64,000 bases of DNA from an uncultured Pseudomonadota bacterium (lineage in GTDB: Bacteria > Bdellovibrionota_B > Oligoflexia > Oligoflexales > CAIYRB01): contig CAIYRB010000181.1 in assembly GCA_903928445.1 (NCBI GenBank), positions 1 to 64,000 of the forward strand. Direction: 5' to 3'. Of this stretch, positions 25,120-34,242 are shown piece by piece (positions within the stretch are counted from its first letter, which is position 1; every line of letters begins with the position of its first letter). Under the pieces are notes generated by a model that was not told the DNA's origin, did not search any database, and saw only the letters and a program-made list of their open reading frames with translations. The position numbers and the translations under genes are program-made.

Positions 25120-27597
25120 TCAGTCCTTTTGGGTGGTGCCTCCGATGCGGCGGAGGCTCTCTCTGATGTCGGTGCTGAGTAGACTTTGTGAGCCCGCCGC
25201 CAAGGCGGTGATGCGACCTTCGATGTTTAGTTGACCGCTGTCGCTGGCACTGCAATACCCGAGGTCGATGAGCCGGTCGATATAGTTTTTCAATAGGTTT
25301 TTATCCAAGAACTCTGGCTCACTTACGCCGCCAAGGAGGGCAATGCGCTGGGCCATCTTCGAGCACTGAGCCTCAAAGTCCTGACGATTGACCGTGCCTA
25401 GGGAGAGGCTGTTGGCCATGAGCGCGTTGGTGACCGCATAGCGTTCCAGAGTTTGCCCTAGGGCCCTCCCGAGGATTAACAGGGTTGCTAGCTCCCGACT
25501 GGTGACGTCCGGACGATGCAGGTAGCCACCTTCCTGACGCAGTAAAAGACCTTCGTTGACGAGGGTCGAAATCCCGGAAGCGATGATTCGACTGCAAGCC
25601 TCGGTGTCCCAACGCAGGTAAAACTCAGTCTTAAGCAGAGGGTACAGTTGTTCGGCCGCCCGCATCAACAGGGCTTCTGCGAGGCGATCATTATGCTGGA
25701 AAAACGCCGAGAGGAGCGCCGGGACAACAACTAAGTGTATAATATTATTGCGGTAATATGTCAGGAGGGTGCTTTCAAGCTCGGCGACAAAGAGCACGTC
25801 ACCACCCGGGTGCTGAAAGCGCTCGACTTTGGCAACCGCCATAGCATCGCGCAGCCAGTCGCTGGGCGTCCCCTCTGGCAGTGTGACGTCTCGACTGTAG
25901 GGAGCAGCGCGCATGGCCGAAACTAACCGGTCCATGAAGTACAGTAGGTCATCCTCAGCTAAGGCTTTGGTCGGAGTCGACAAGATCACCAGCGAGAAGA
26001 GTGCCAGCGGGCTGACGACTGCGGTGCTATTGATCCTAGTCAATGCTTCAACGCCGAGACCGCTGACGACGGGAGCCATCCACTTCGGCTTGATCTCGGC
26101 GGTGTGTACCTCGTTCTTCCAGCCTGGGTGCCGCGCATCGAGAAATTTGCTGAGGTAGATCGGCTCGCCGATGCCGATGTAGGCTTTGCCAAAGTTCGTT
26201 TTAAGCACCCGCCGGGCGCGTAGAAGCTGGGCGACTGACTCGGTGCTCTTACTTTTGCCTCTTAGTTCGGTCTGGTAGGTGCGGACTTCCACAACCTTGT
26301 CGTAGCCGGTATAAATCGGAACGATAGCGATCGGTTTCTCGGAGTTGCGCAGGTAGCTATGCACAACCATGGACAGCATTCCGGTCTTTGCTTCGAGTAG
26401 ACGACCGGTGCGGCTGCGGCCTCCTTCGGTGTAGAACTTGATGGGATAGCCCTTGGTCAAAAGGTAGTGGACATATTCATTGAAGACGACGGTATACAGC
26501 CGGTTACCACCAAACGAGCGGCGAATATAAAAGCCGCCCAAACGGCGTAAAAGAGGGCCGACTGGCCAGAAGTCTAAGTTGATCCCAGCGGCGGTATGCG
26601 GCGGAAAGAAGCCCTCGTAATAGAGCGAATATCCGAGCAATAAATAGTCCATGTGACTTCGGTGCGACGGCAGGTAGACGACCTCATGGCTGTGGTCGAT
26701 CTCACGCAAGCGGTGCGCATGCTTGATGACCACGCCTCTAAATGCGCGGTTCCATAGCCAGGTCAAAAACATATCGCCCAGTTGAACGACGGCGTACTTT
26801 TGCTCGCTGGCGATCTCGAAGATGTAGCGCCGAGCCTGCAGCTCCATTTTCTCGACGGGAACCTTCTTTTTTCGCGCCTCTTCAAGTACGGCGTTTTTAA
26901 TCACCCGAGTTTGCATGAGGTTGGCAGCCACGGCAGCGCGGCTGGGCAAGCTTGGTCCTAACGCCGTATTTCTCTGGCGCCGAAAATGAACCCGTAGTAC
27001 TCGGCGCAGCTTCTTAGCCTTTTGACCGACGTCGCCAGCCTCGGCGACAAGTTCACGCAGCGAAATCGGCCTACCGAAGTACAAATAGTTGCTTCGCCCC
27101 TGGGCTAGCACGATAAAGAACTTCTGGATGACTCCTGCGTGCTCATCATCAAAAAATAACAGCTTTAGGAACGATGCCTTCTCTCGGCCGGGGTTGCGCC
27201 CCCAGAAGACCGAGACCGGCACGATCTGCACCTCAAACTCCGTGTCTTCCGTCGCACGCTGCAGCAACTGTAGCATTGCTTCGGGGGTGGCCTTCTCGGC
27301 CCGACTACGGTGCAGTAAACCAAGCCTTTGCAACCAAAGATAGGAAGCAGCGCCGGGATGGTGCAGTTCCGACTTCTTATGATGTGGCAGTGGGAGCTTA
27401 AAGCGGCGGCAAATGGCGTCGAGAACCAATAAATCTGACATCGCCCGCGATGCCAGCACGTAACAGACCGGAATGCCACTGCGCAGGCCCAATTCCGCTT
27501 GGGGGTCGGCTGGGACGACTACGGTCTTTACCCAGAACGCTTGGATCTTTCTTAGCCACCAGAACCAGCGCATTGAATTGAGGGAAGCCTTGGCCAC
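25120..27597 (-). CDS. plsB: Glycerol-3-phosphate 1-O-acyltransferase PlsB
   Basis: Makes 1-acyl-glycerol-3-phosphate from acyl-CoA/ACP and glycerol-3-phosphate, the first step of membrane phospholipid synthesis. The acyltransferase block I is HRSHMDYLLL (HX4D), block III FYTEGGRSRTGRLL, and block IV IVPIYTGYDK. The 825-residue length is that of the large PlsB class, not PlsY or PlsC. It is inner-membrane associated. It begins three bases after panC and is followed after eight bases by rsgA, so panC-plsB-rsgA likely form one transcript. Confidence 0.95.
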   Translation of the reverse strand: MAKASLNSMRWFWWLRKIQAFWVKTVVVPADPQAELGLRSGIPVCYVLASRAMSDLLVLDAICRRFKLPLPHHKKSELHHPGAASYLWLQRLGLLHRSRAEKATPEAMLQLLQRATEDTEFEVQIVPVSVFWGRNPGREKASFLKLLFFDDEHAGVIQKFFIVLAQGRSNYLYFGRPISLRELVAEAGDVGQKAKKLRRVLRVHFRRQRNTALGPSLPSRAAVAANLMQTRVIKNAVLEEARKKKVPVEKMELQARRYIFEIASEQKYAVVQLGDMFLTWLWNRAFRGVVIKHAHRLREIDHSHEVVYLPSHRSHMDYLLLGYSLYYEGFFPPHTAAGINLDFWPVGPLLRRLGGFYIRRSFGGNRLYTVVFNEYVHYLLTKGYPIKFYTEGGRSRTGRLLEAKTGMLSMVVHSYLRNSEKPIAIVPIYTGYDKVVEVRTYQTELRGKSKSTESVAQLLRARRVLKTNFGKAYIGIGEPIYLSKFLDARHPGWKNEVHTAEIKPKWMAPVVSGLGVEALTRINSTAVVSPLALFSLVILSTPTKALAEDDLLYFMDRLVSAMRAAPYSRDVTLPEGTPSDWLRDAMAVAKVERFQHPGGDVLFVAELESTLLTYYRNNIIHLVVVPALLSAFFQHNDRLAEALLMRAAEQLYPLLKTEFYLRWDTEACSRIIASGISTLVNEGLLLRQEGGYLHRPDVTSRELATLLILGRALGQTLERYAVTNALMANSLSLGTVNRQDFEAQCSKMAQRIALLGGVSEPEFLDKNLLKNYIDRLIDLGYCSASDSGQLNIEGRITALAAGSQSLLSTDIRESLRRIGGTTQKD

Positions 27598-27600
27598 GTG

Positions 27601-28452
27601 TTATTCCATTTCCATGTTGTCGATGAGTCGCGTTGTCCCGAGCTTGGCCGCTACCAGGAGGACACATGGCTCGGTGACCTGGCCGCTGAGCGGCGCGAGT
27701 GTCGCAGCAGAGCGCAGTTCGACATAATCGATCTTGACTGCCTGGCTGATTTCAAGGATTTTGCGGCACGCCAAGGTCAACTTTTGCGCGTCGCGCTCGC
27801 CGCTTTTGTAGGCAGCTTTGGCAGCGGTAAGGCCGCGATAAATGGCAGTGGCATGAGTGCGGTCTTGGTCGCCTAGGAACCGGTTTCGGCTGCTCATGGC
27901 CAATCCGTCCACCTCGCGCAAGGTCTCACCTGCCGCGATGCGATAAGAGAGGCACAAATCGGCGACCATTTTTTCGATCAATCGCCACTGTTGGTAATCC
28001 TTTTTGCCAAAGATGGCGACGTCAGGGCGAACGAGGTTCAGCAATTTCATCACCACCGTGAGCACGCCCTGAAAGTGTCCGGGTCGCGACTGACCGTCGA
28101 GGGTCAAAGCCATGCCTTGATTATGGACAAAGGTTTGAAATCCATCTGGATACATTGTTGCCGCGTTTGGCAGAAACACTGCTTCGACTTGTAAACTTGC
28201 CAACAGCTCGAGGTCCGCGACCAGGGTTCGCGGGTATTTCGCAAAATCTTCATTCGGCCCAAATTGAGTTGGGTTGACAAAAATGCTAACGACGACGCGG
28301 TCGGCCATTTGGCGCGCCAAACGGACTAGGGAAAGATGCCCCAAATGCAGAGCACCCATGGTCGGGACGAGGGCGACCCGCGCTCCTTCTGCATCCCATG
28401 TCGCACGTTGGACTGCAAGTTCGGCCAGGGTAATGAACGTCGACGGCGCCAT
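27601..28452 (-). CDS. panC: Pantothenate synthetase
   Basis: Joins pantoate and beta-alanine with ATP to give pantothenate, the precursor of CoA. The nucleotide-binding PTMGALHLGHLSLV contains the HxGH motif. KKDYQQW, FHQVLTV-like residues near FQGVLTVV and MSSRNRFL (KMSKS-like) are present. The start at 28452 (MAPSTFITL) is chosen from the family N-terminus and a GGAG seven bases upstream; the frame extends 30 codons further. Length is 283. Upstream lies a 429-base leader region with a strong terminator hairpin and further secondary structure, suggesting attenuation. panB and panD are not nearby. Confidence 0.95.
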   Translation of the reverse strand: MAPSTFITLAELAVQRATWDAEGARVALVPTMGALHLGHLSLVRLARQMADRVVVSIFVNPTQFGPNEDFAKYPRTLVADLELLASLQVEAVFLPNAATMYPDGFQTFVHNQGMALTLDGQSRPGHFQGVLTVVMKLLNLVRPDVAIFGKKDYQQWRLIEKMVADLCLSYRIAAGETLREVDGLAMSSRNRFLGDQDRTHATAIYRGLTAAKAAYKSGERDAQKLTLACRKILEISQAVKIDYVELRSAATLAPLSGQVTEPCVLLVAAKLGTTRLIDNMEME

Positions 28453-28569
28453 TGGGAGTCTCCGTTGACGGCAATGCTGGGATGATGCGGGACCATTGTT
28501 ACACCTTTCGTTATGAGTACAGGACTCTCGCGACGATGACAATCAATTCGCCACACCCCACCTAGCGAC

Positions 28570-28612
28570 AAAAAAAGTAGAGGCGTGTGGGCTTTTGGGC
28601 CATGCACACGCC
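28570..28612 (-). terminator. Strong rho-independent terminator in the panC leader
   Basis: GGCGTGTG (28582-28589) pairs perfectly with CACACGCC (28605-28612), with an extra inner GGC/GCC pairing. On the minus strand a run of seven T (28576-28570) follows after five bases. It terminates transcripts entering from the rodZ side, before panC. It may be constitutive or may be an attenuator controlled by the structures upstream. Confidence 0.8.
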
Positions 28613-28634
28613 ACCTTAAGTTCGGCCAGGTAGC

Positions 28635-28693
28635 AAAGTGAGGAGATCTTTAACCGCCCTCATGGCGATCCGGCCCTCATGGGCCCGCACTTT
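28635..28693 (-). promoter_or_regulatory. Candidate structured leader element (three-way junction) before panC
   Basis: AAAGTG (28635-28640) can pair with CACTTT (28688-28693), enclosing two small hairpins. These are CGCC/GGCG around CTCAT (28655-28667) and GGCCC/GGGCC around TCAT (28672-28685). Both loops carry the same ATGA sequence on the panC strand. Together with the terminator just downstream, this resembles a regulatory leader. The published 'pan' RNA motif sits before pantothenate genes, but I cannot confirm its bulged-adenosine signature here. Confidence 0.35.
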
Positions 28694-28852
28694 TTAGGAA
28701 GCTAGCTTCCGTACATCTCCGTATGAACTCAGACCACGAGGATCTTCAAGTCCGTCCCGCTGTTCCCTGCCAGGTCTTCAACCTACAATGAGTGCATCGA
28801 CATGCCCGGCGGGAACTTTAGCCAATGGGCCCTGCGGTGGGGCTGAATAGGC

Positions 28853-28877
28853 GGTATAACTATATAGCTATACTATA
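28853..28877 (-). promoter_or_regulatory. AT-rich possible promoter for the panC transcript
   Basis: Just past the rodZ stop the minus strand reads TATAGT then TATAGCTATA (a perfect palindrome) and TATACC. TATAGT matches the -10 consensus in five of six positions. No clear -35 was seen. It could equally be a protein-binding palindrome. Confidence 0.3.
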
Positions 28878-28881
28878 TTTT

Positions 28882-29982
28882 TTACATTTTTTTGGCACTC
28901 GGTGCAGGTGCCTGAAAACTCAAGCGGCGAATTCGTCCCTTGGCGCCAAGTGGACCGAGCTGTTTGCCATTAAACGCGATCTTCACCGCTGCGGCGTCAT
29001 AGATCATCACGTCGGCTTTCTGGGCGAAGGTAAATCGGTAGGTGTCAGGCTCCAGCTCTTTGACCAAGGACTTGCCTTTATCCACATCTAAACGAACCTT
29101 TACCGCTGAACTCACCGTCAACTCAAGCACCTGCGCTGCCCCTGGCTCTGAGCTGATTGCCTCGGTCGCCGCCGCCTTAACCGCGGCCTTTTTCTCAGGC
29201 GCCGGTTCGCTGACTGCTGTCTCACTGCTAGGCTCGTCTGCCGCCTTGCCTGCGGCACCGCTGGGAGAAGGTAGTACCGTAGGGAGGACCAATTCAGCTG
29301 TCGGGGGAGCGACGACTGCGTCAGCGTCCACCAAACGCCCCGCGGGACTAATGGACGCCCCACCTTCGCCTTTCCCCGGGCTTTCCATAGGCTTAGGCGG
29401 CTCGGACGAAGTGGCGGCCACTTCTTTAAGCTGCAAGGCTTTGGCGGGCGTCACGCCGAGCGAGTTGGTGTGGTCGCGCAGGTGCATGGTCATCCGATGC
29501 AGTGCGGCTGAGGTCACCAGCCAGTAGATCGCTACTAAGACCGCCAATGCGGGCAAGGCCACCTGAACCAGCACGCCTCGGCGTAGGAGGCTCTGTCCGT
29601 TATGGAGAAACTTGGCGAGGCGGTCACTGCGTTGGCGGACCGGCTCGTTTTTGATTTCAACCTTCAGCACCGACAACGGTTTGACCGGGTTCAGGACGGC
29701 GTCGAGAGAAGCCAGCAATTCAATATCGGAACGGTCGAGCGCCTTTGTGATGCTGCGGACAAAGCCTTTAACGAAAACCTGGCCAGGCAACTTATTGAGG
29801 TCCCCGGCTTCTAGGGCCTGAATAAAGGCGACGCTGATGCGGGTGGTCTGAGCCAAGGCATCAACCGTCACACGCTGCTCTTCGCGAAGGCTGCGAAGCT
29901 TCATCCCGAACGCTTGGCGTTGTTCCAAAAGCGTCACCGCATCGGACGGTGTCGTGGTCGGTGGATACGGCATTACGGTCAT
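28882..29982 (-). CDS. RodZ-like protein: HTH, one membrane segment, periplasmic domain
   Basis: The N-terminal Cro/C1-type helix-turn-helix (about 20-85: KLRSLREEQRVTVDALAQTT, FIQALEAGDLNKLPGQVFVK) matches the HTH_25 domain of RodZ, which binds MreB. A membrane segment (VALPALAVLVAIYWLV) lies at about 145-165. The rest is periplasmic, with a Pro/Ala/Glu-rich linker and a C-terminal beta domain (LDVDKGKSLVKELEPDTYRF, IAFNGKQLG) like DUF4115. RodZ helps set rod shape. The ATG at 29982 is chosen because GAGG lies eight bases upstream. No mre genes are adjacent. The PilF-like gene is divergent. Confidence 0.85.
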   Translation of the reverse strand: MTVMPYPPTTTPSDAVTLLEQRQAFGMKLRSLREEQRVTVDALAQTTRISVAFIQALEAGDLNKLPGQVFVKGFVRSITKALDRSDIELLASLDAVLNPVKPLSVLKVEIKNEPVRQRSDRLAKFLHNGQSLLRRGVLVQVALPALAVLVAIYWLVTSAALHRMTMHLRDHTNSLGVTPAKALQLKEVAATSSEPPKPMESPGKGEGGASISPAGRLVDADAVVAPPTAELVLPTVLPSPSGAAGKAADEPSSETAVSEPAPEKKAAVKAAATEAISSEPGAAQVLELTVSSAVKVRLDVDKGKSLVKELEPDTYRFTFAQKADVMIYDAAAVKIAFNGKQLGPLGAKGRIRRLSFQAPAPSAKKM

Positions 29983-30171
29983 GGCTCGGTCCTCGCATTG
30001 TTGGTCCAACCAAGTTCAGTTGGCTTCGGCGGCGGTCTACGTCTTGCGTGGGAGGATCTGCTACAATCAAGAAAGCAGCCCACCCCTGATCACGCCGCCA
30101 AAACTTCCGATCATGAGGACGGCTTACAGGAAACAGCCAAACAGGATTTAACCGGCTTGAATTGGGATAAC

Positions 30172-30975
30172 ATGCACAAATTTATACGGGCTCTCTTGAT
30201 TTTAGCGTTGCTCCTTGCTAGCTGTCAAACTCCGGTCAAACCAGACAGCCAATCGAAGCTGGACCAGGTACTTGAATCGCAACGAGCAATGGTGCGAAAC
30301 GCCCTAGATTCAGGAAGGCCAGAGTCAGCACTGGAATCCTTGCGTGGCCTTTTGCGAGAACGACCAAATGATGCCAGCCTGCGTAACCTCATGGGTATGA
30401 CGCAGCTGGCGCTGCGCAATGCAACGAGGGCGAGCAAGGAGTTTCAGTTGGCCTTTAAGCTCGATCCACAGATAGCAACCGGCTTAAATCTGAGTTCGGC
30501 TCTGATAGAAACCGGCAACTATGATCAGGCCGTCCGCCTGCTAAATCGCCTGCTCGAACGTGCCGACAAAGAAAAATACTCATACAGGGAGCGCATTTTA
30601 AATAACCTTGGCTACTGTTATTCACTACAAAAACAATATGCCAAAGCTGAGGATTGGTACAAACAGGCGCTCGAGGAGAACCCGACCTTCTTCCCTGCTC
30701 ACTTAGAGCTGGCCCACCTTTATGAGCGCACCAAGCGACCAGCCTTGGCCATGGTGTCTTACCGCCGTGCGATGGACTTCTGCGTGGTCTGCTTTGAACC
30801 GGTCCAATCGTTGACCGCCATGTACGTAAAAAGTGGGCGTTCAGTTGACGCTAGGCAGCTTTTAGCTCAGTTTGGCAAGATCGAGGGAATCGCCCCCGAG
30901 GATCGCGTCAAGGCCGGACAGTTGTTGAACCAGATTAATATCTCGACAGCGCCGCGCCGCAGCATCCGCCGCTGA
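30172..30975 (+). CDS. PilF/PilW-like TPR lipoprotein
   Basis: The start at 30172 gives a lipoprotein signal (FIRALLILALLLASC, lipobox LASC). Then come at least four TPR units (PESALESLRGLLRERPNDAS, LNLSSALIETGNYDQAV, ILNNLGYCYSLQKQYAKA, ALEENPTFFPAHLELAHLYE). The 267-residue size and architecture match PilF/PilW, the lipoprotein that assembles the type IV pilus secretin. No pilus gene is nearby, so a general TPR lipoprotein is possible. The open frame upstream of this ATG overlaps the divergent rodZ-like gene and is not considered coding. Confidence 0.8.
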   Translation: MHKFIRALLILALLLASCQTPVKPDSQSKLDQVLESQRAMVRNALDSGRPESALESLRGLLRERPNDASLRNLMGMTQLALRNATRASKEFQLAFKLDPQIATGLNLSSALIETGNYDQAVRLLNRLLERADKEKYSYRERILNNLGYCYSLQKQYAKAEDWYKQALEENPTFFPAHLELAHLYERTKRPALAMVSYRRAMDFCVVCFEPVQSLTAMYVKSGRSVDARQLLAQFGKIEGIAPEDRVKAGQLLNQINISTAPRRSIRR

Positions 30976-31096
30976 CCCATCCAGTGATTCACCGATCCGA
31001 CCTTGGCAAAGCAGCGGCGACTGAGCTAACGTTGGGCCATATGACGCTGTGATGTTACAACATGGGCCCTAGTCCGCGCCCCAGCTTGCATCTTGC

Positions 31097-32575
31097 ATGA
31101 GGAACCACCCGGTGCTGAAGTCAACTACTCGTCTGTCGACCGTGTGCCTAGTGTTTGTCGCAATGGCAGTGTTCATGGCTCCGTTCAAGCTGCATGCTGC
31201 GCCCACTCCAGCGAAAGATCTAAACGCTGCCCTACCCCAACTGGATACCCGGTATCAATCGCTCGAGACCTTGGCGCGCGGCATGTACTACCTTGAGACC
31301 ATGTACGTCGACATTGATAAGGTCAACCCAACTGAGATGGCGACCAATGCACTAAAGGGCGTCATCGAAAAGCTCGACCCGCATACGGTGTTGATGCCAA
31401 AAAAGGCGTTCGAGCAGCTGACCATCGACACCCAAGGCAAGTTTGGCGGCGTTGGGATCATTGTCTCGCAGGAAAATAACAAGCTCGTGGTTGTGTCGCC
31501 GATCGAAGACACCCCCGCGTACGTCGCGGGGGTCAAAGCCGGTGACGAAATCATCGCGATCGATGGCAAGGATCTAAGCAAAATCAAAAACACCGATGCG
31601 GTGGATTTCATGCGCGGCGAACCAGGTTCGACGATGAAGCTGACGGTGCGCCGCGAAGGCGTTGCTCAGCCGATCAGCTTTGACCTGACGCGCGAGATCA
31701 TTAAAGTCAAATCGGTGCGCGATGCAACCTTAGCCGATGGAATCTACTATGCGCACATCTCTAGCTTTCAAGAGAACACTGGAGACGAGCTGAACGAAGT
31801 CCTAAAGAAGCATCAAGGCAAGCTGCGCGGTCTTATCCTGGATTTGCGCGACAACCCCGGCGGTCTCCTCGACCAGGCGGTCAGGGTCTGCGACTTGTTT
31901 ATTGACAGCGGGGTCATTGTTTCAACTGTAGGGCGCGACCGTAGCCGCGTCGAGCGGGAGTTTGCCAGCAAACGCGGAGCTTATACTGGGTTCCCGGTGG
32001 TGTTGCTGGTTAACGGTGGATCGGCGAGCGCCTCAGAGATTGTCGCTGGAGCACTGCAAGATCATGAGCGGGCGCTGGTGATGGGTACAACCACTTTTGG
32101 CAAAGGATCCGTGCAAACACTAGTGTCACTTCCTGACGGCTCGGGACTAAAGCTGACGGTTGCCCGTTACTACACGCCCAAAGACCGCTCGATTCAAGCT
32201 AAAGGCATCACTCCAGATATCTATGTTGCTTACAAACCCAAAGCAACTCAGGTCCCAAGTAGAAGTGCGGGAAAGCGCCGCGACGGCAGCGACGAAGAGA
32301 TGCGCAAGGAGTCTGACCTAGAGGGCCATATCACCAGCAATGACTTGAGCGACCTGGCCAAGGAAAGCAATATCAATGCGGCTGTTAGCAAATGGGCTGA
32401 GCCAATGCGCGCTGACAATCAACTGGTCACGGCCTTCACTTACCTAAAGAGCTGGTCCCGCTTTGAGCAACAGCGCGGTGGAGCGTCCGGCGGCAATGCT
32501 GGAGACAAGCTGCCGCCAAAGGTACTACCGGAGGCTAAAGATAGTGCCAATGGCTCCAAAGACTCCAAAGACTAG
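31097..32575 (+). CDS. C-terminal processing serine protease (S41, CtpA type)
   Basis: An exported protease that trims C-termini of envelope proteins. The order is signal peptide (VCLVFVAMAVFMAPFKLHA), an N-terminal helical region with MYYLETMYVDIDKV, a PDZ domain at about 115-190 (GGVGIIVSQENNKLVVVSP, AGVKAGDEIIAIDG), then the S41 domain. The catalytic Ser lies in GGSASASEIVAGAL (about 315) and the Lys in TFGKGSVQTL (about 340). A charged tail of about 110 residues follows. Length 492 is at the long end of the CtpA class. It is the second gene after the PilF-like lipoprotein, 121 bases away. The substrate is unknown. Confidence 0.95.
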   Translation: MRNHPVLKSTTRLSTVCLVFVAMAVFMAPFKLHAAPTPAKDLNAALPQLDTRYQSLETLARGMYYLETMYVDIDKVNPTEMATNALKGVIEKLDPHTVLMPKKAFEQLTIDTQGKFGGVGIIVSQENNKLVVVSPIEDTPAYVAGVKAGDEIIAIDGKDLSKIKNTDAVDFMRGEPGSTMKLTVRREGVAQPISFDLTREIIKVKSVRDATLADGIYYAHISSFQENTGDELNEVLKKHQGKLRGLILDLRDNPGGLLDQAVRVCDLFIDSGVIVSTVGRDRSRVEREFASKRGAYTGFPVVLLVNGGSASASEIVAGALQDHERALVMGTTTFGKGSVQTLVSLPDGSGLKLTVARYYTPKDRSIQAKGITPDIYVAYKPKATQVPSRSAGKRRDGSDEEMRKESDLEGHITSNDLSDLAKESNINAAVSKWAEPMRADNQLVTAFTYLKSWSRFEQQRGGASGGNAGDKLPPKVLPEAKDSANGSKDSKD

Positions 32576-32826
32576 GGCGACAACGGGCAAAAGAGAATAC
32601 TGAGCCTTACTGCTGCGCATCCTTAACGGGATGCTGCGCTGGTTTTGATTCGCCTCGCCAAAAAAAAGCCATAGGCGGTGAGCGCGGCGTCTAGAGTCGC
32701 GTCAAACGTCTGTTGCTTGGTCGCCGCGGCGCCGTTACCGAATCGCCCGCTGCCTCTTCCGAATCGGGAAATGCGCCATTATGACGGATATTTACATTAT
32801 CTGCGAGGGCGACTACAACAGAACTT

Positions 32827-32833
32827 AAGGAGG
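32827..32833 (+). promoter_or_regulatory. Perfect Shine-Dalgarno site favouring a TTG start
   Basis: AAGGAGG lies five bases before the TTG at 32839 and eleven before an ATG at 32845. Spacing favours TTG, but the ATG would change only two residues. Confidence 0.55.
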
Positions 32834-32838
32834 CACTG

Positions 32839-34179
32839 TTGCCTATGCGTCACGTCCCCATGGTAGCCACTTACCTTCTGCCTGTATTACTTGCATCGGC
32901 TTGCAGAAGCGACTTTTTTGGGGCGCATGGCAAGCCAGCTGCGCCCTCACAGGGCAAGCCACAGATGTTGCTTCAAGGAGCCGAAGGGAGTCAGTGCCCA
33001 CTTAAAACAGCCGAGCAGTGGACGGAGTTTCTTACCCGCAATGCGGCCGACAATCGTTGGACTGACACCTGCGAGGATAGTCGCTGCAATGAGTCCTTTC
33101 ATTCGTTTGTCAGTACTTCGATACAAAAGACCCTCGTTGATTGCACTGACGTGATTACGGCTAACCCCAAGATTAAGACTTGCAGTGATCGCACTAGCCG
33201 CTTTATTCCAACCTGGCTACGTCAACATGACAGCGTCAGCTACGGCTTCAATCGTAACAACCACGACTACTTGACGTCCCAGGAGAGTCTCTCTAACCCC
33301 GAAGCTATGGTGCGCCCACCCCAGGCCATCATCGACGCCTTGCCAACTCGCGAGAAAGTCGAGGAGGCCGCTCGCCTCCATGGCTGGAAATATTTGACCC
33401 ATGATTCTGCAATCGACAATATTCGCACCTTTATCTATGTCCCCGATGCCAAAGGGCGGTTTGACCAGTGGATGATCCTTAACTTAAGCGCACCCGGTGA
33501 AGATCAGTCGAACCTAGTTTTTTCGGTCCTGGGCGTGCAAAAGGCGGATCGCAACGGTACCCCCTTGGCGAAGGTGAGGCTTCACTTTCGTGATTACAAC
33601 GTGACTCAAAGTGGCGGCAGCTTTGGCCTTGAGTATACGGAAGATCGTAATGGCAAATGCTTTTCCTGCCACGTCAGCGGAACGCGCAAACTGATCGACC
33701 GAGAGACCAAGATCACGGCGGCAAAACCGGTGGCTGGAGAAGCTGATTTTGATGCAACTGGCACCAAGGGGCCCCCTGATGGCTTCGGCGTCAAGCGCCT
33801 TAACGAACTCAATGACGTTCTGATGTCCTATGGCCTACCGGATTGGGGTGAGGACGTGACGATCGCAGACCACGGCCCCGTCCTCGGCGACGCCCAGGGC
33901 TGCACCAGCTGCCACAATGGCATCAATCGCGGTGCCCTCACCGTGTCGACGAGCGAGTCGCAGGTACAAAAAAAGATGAGTGATCAACTGTCGATGCCGC
34001 AGGAGGCGGGCCTTCTTAAGCTGCTCGAAAAGGGTGATCTCCATAACGCTAGTCTGACACTCGACGAACGAAGCACGCTGCAGACTGCCCAGGATCGTCA
34101 CGACAAACTGCTAGGCGAATACATGGATGCGCGCCTGCCAGATTTGCGTAGTTGGCTCCTAAGCGAGCGTTGTGAGTGA
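32839..34179 (+). CDS. Lipoprotein with two haem-c motifs, unknown
   Basis: The signal peptide ends at LLASAC (lipobox), so the product is probably a lipoprotein. Its 446 residues include two CxxCH haem c attachment motifs, CFSCH (about 275) and CTSCH (about 356). Between and before them lies a largely beta/mixed domain with many Asp, Asn and Gly residues. No known cytochrome family is recognised. If haem is attached, it would be a periplasmic or surface electron carrier or a haem-dependent enzyme. An SD AAGGAGG precedes the TTG start. The next gene downstream is the glycine-rich repeat protein. Confidence 0.8.
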   Translation: MPMRHVPMVATYLLPVLLASACRSDFFGAHGKPAAPSQGKPQMLLQGAEGSQCPLKTAEQWTEFLTRNAADNRWTDTCEDSRCNESFHSFVSTSIQKTLVDCTDVITANPKIKTCSDRTSRFIPTWLRQHDSVSYGFNRNNHDYLTSQESLSNPEAMVRPPQAIIDALPTREKVEEAARLHGWKYLTHDSAIDNIRTFIYVPDAKGRFDQWMILNLSAPGEDQSNLVFSVLGVQKADRNGTPLAKVRLHFRDYNVTQSGGSFGLEYTEDRNGKCFSCHVSGTRKLIDRETKITAAKPVAGEADFDATGTKGPPDGFGVKRLNELNDVLMSYGLPDWGEDVTIADHGPVLGDAQGCTSCHNGINRGALTVSTSESQVQKKMSDQLSMPQEAGLLKLLEKGDLHNASLTLDERSTLQTAQDRHDKLLGEYMDARLPDLRSWLLSERCE

Positions 34180-34189
34180 TGTTCGCCGA

Positions 34190-34220
34190 TCGACATGACG
34201 GTAAGTCATGAGCTTATAAT
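34190..34220 (+). promoter_or_regulatory. Probable promoter of the GYYGGHHGG protein
   Basis: A perfect TATAAT at 34215-34220 lies 22 bases before the GTG start of the repeat protein. TCGACA at 34190-34195 (five of six to the -35 consensus) lies 19 bases upstream of it. The spacing is slightly long. Confidence 0.55.
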
Positions 34221-34232
34221 CCCCTTGTTTAT

Positions 34233-34236
34233 GGAG
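34233..34236 (+). promoter_or_regulatory. Shine-Dalgarno site that selects a GTG start
   Basis: GGAG ends six bases before GTG at 34243, the ideal distance. The in-frame ATG at 34231 overlaps this site and would add four non-signal residues to the front, so GTG is preferred. Confidence 0.6.
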
Positions 34237-34242
34237 ACGAAC

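Larger units (their letters stand above)
28453..28881. other. 429-base non-coding interval upstream of panC
   Basis: I see no protein gene here with a credible start. Read in the direction of panC it holds, in order, an AT-rich palindromic stretch (possible promoter), a 14-base perfect palindrome GGAAGCTAGCTTCC (28697-28710), a two-hairpin element closed by AAAGTG/CACTTT (28635-28693), a strong terminator (28570-28612), then about 115 bases to the panC start. Confidence 0.7.

Noticed and set aside
28453-28881. Considered as 6S, SRP, tmRNA, RNase P RNA or a tRNA
   Set aside because: None of the conserved cores of these RNAs was found, nor a cloverleaf with a T-arm.
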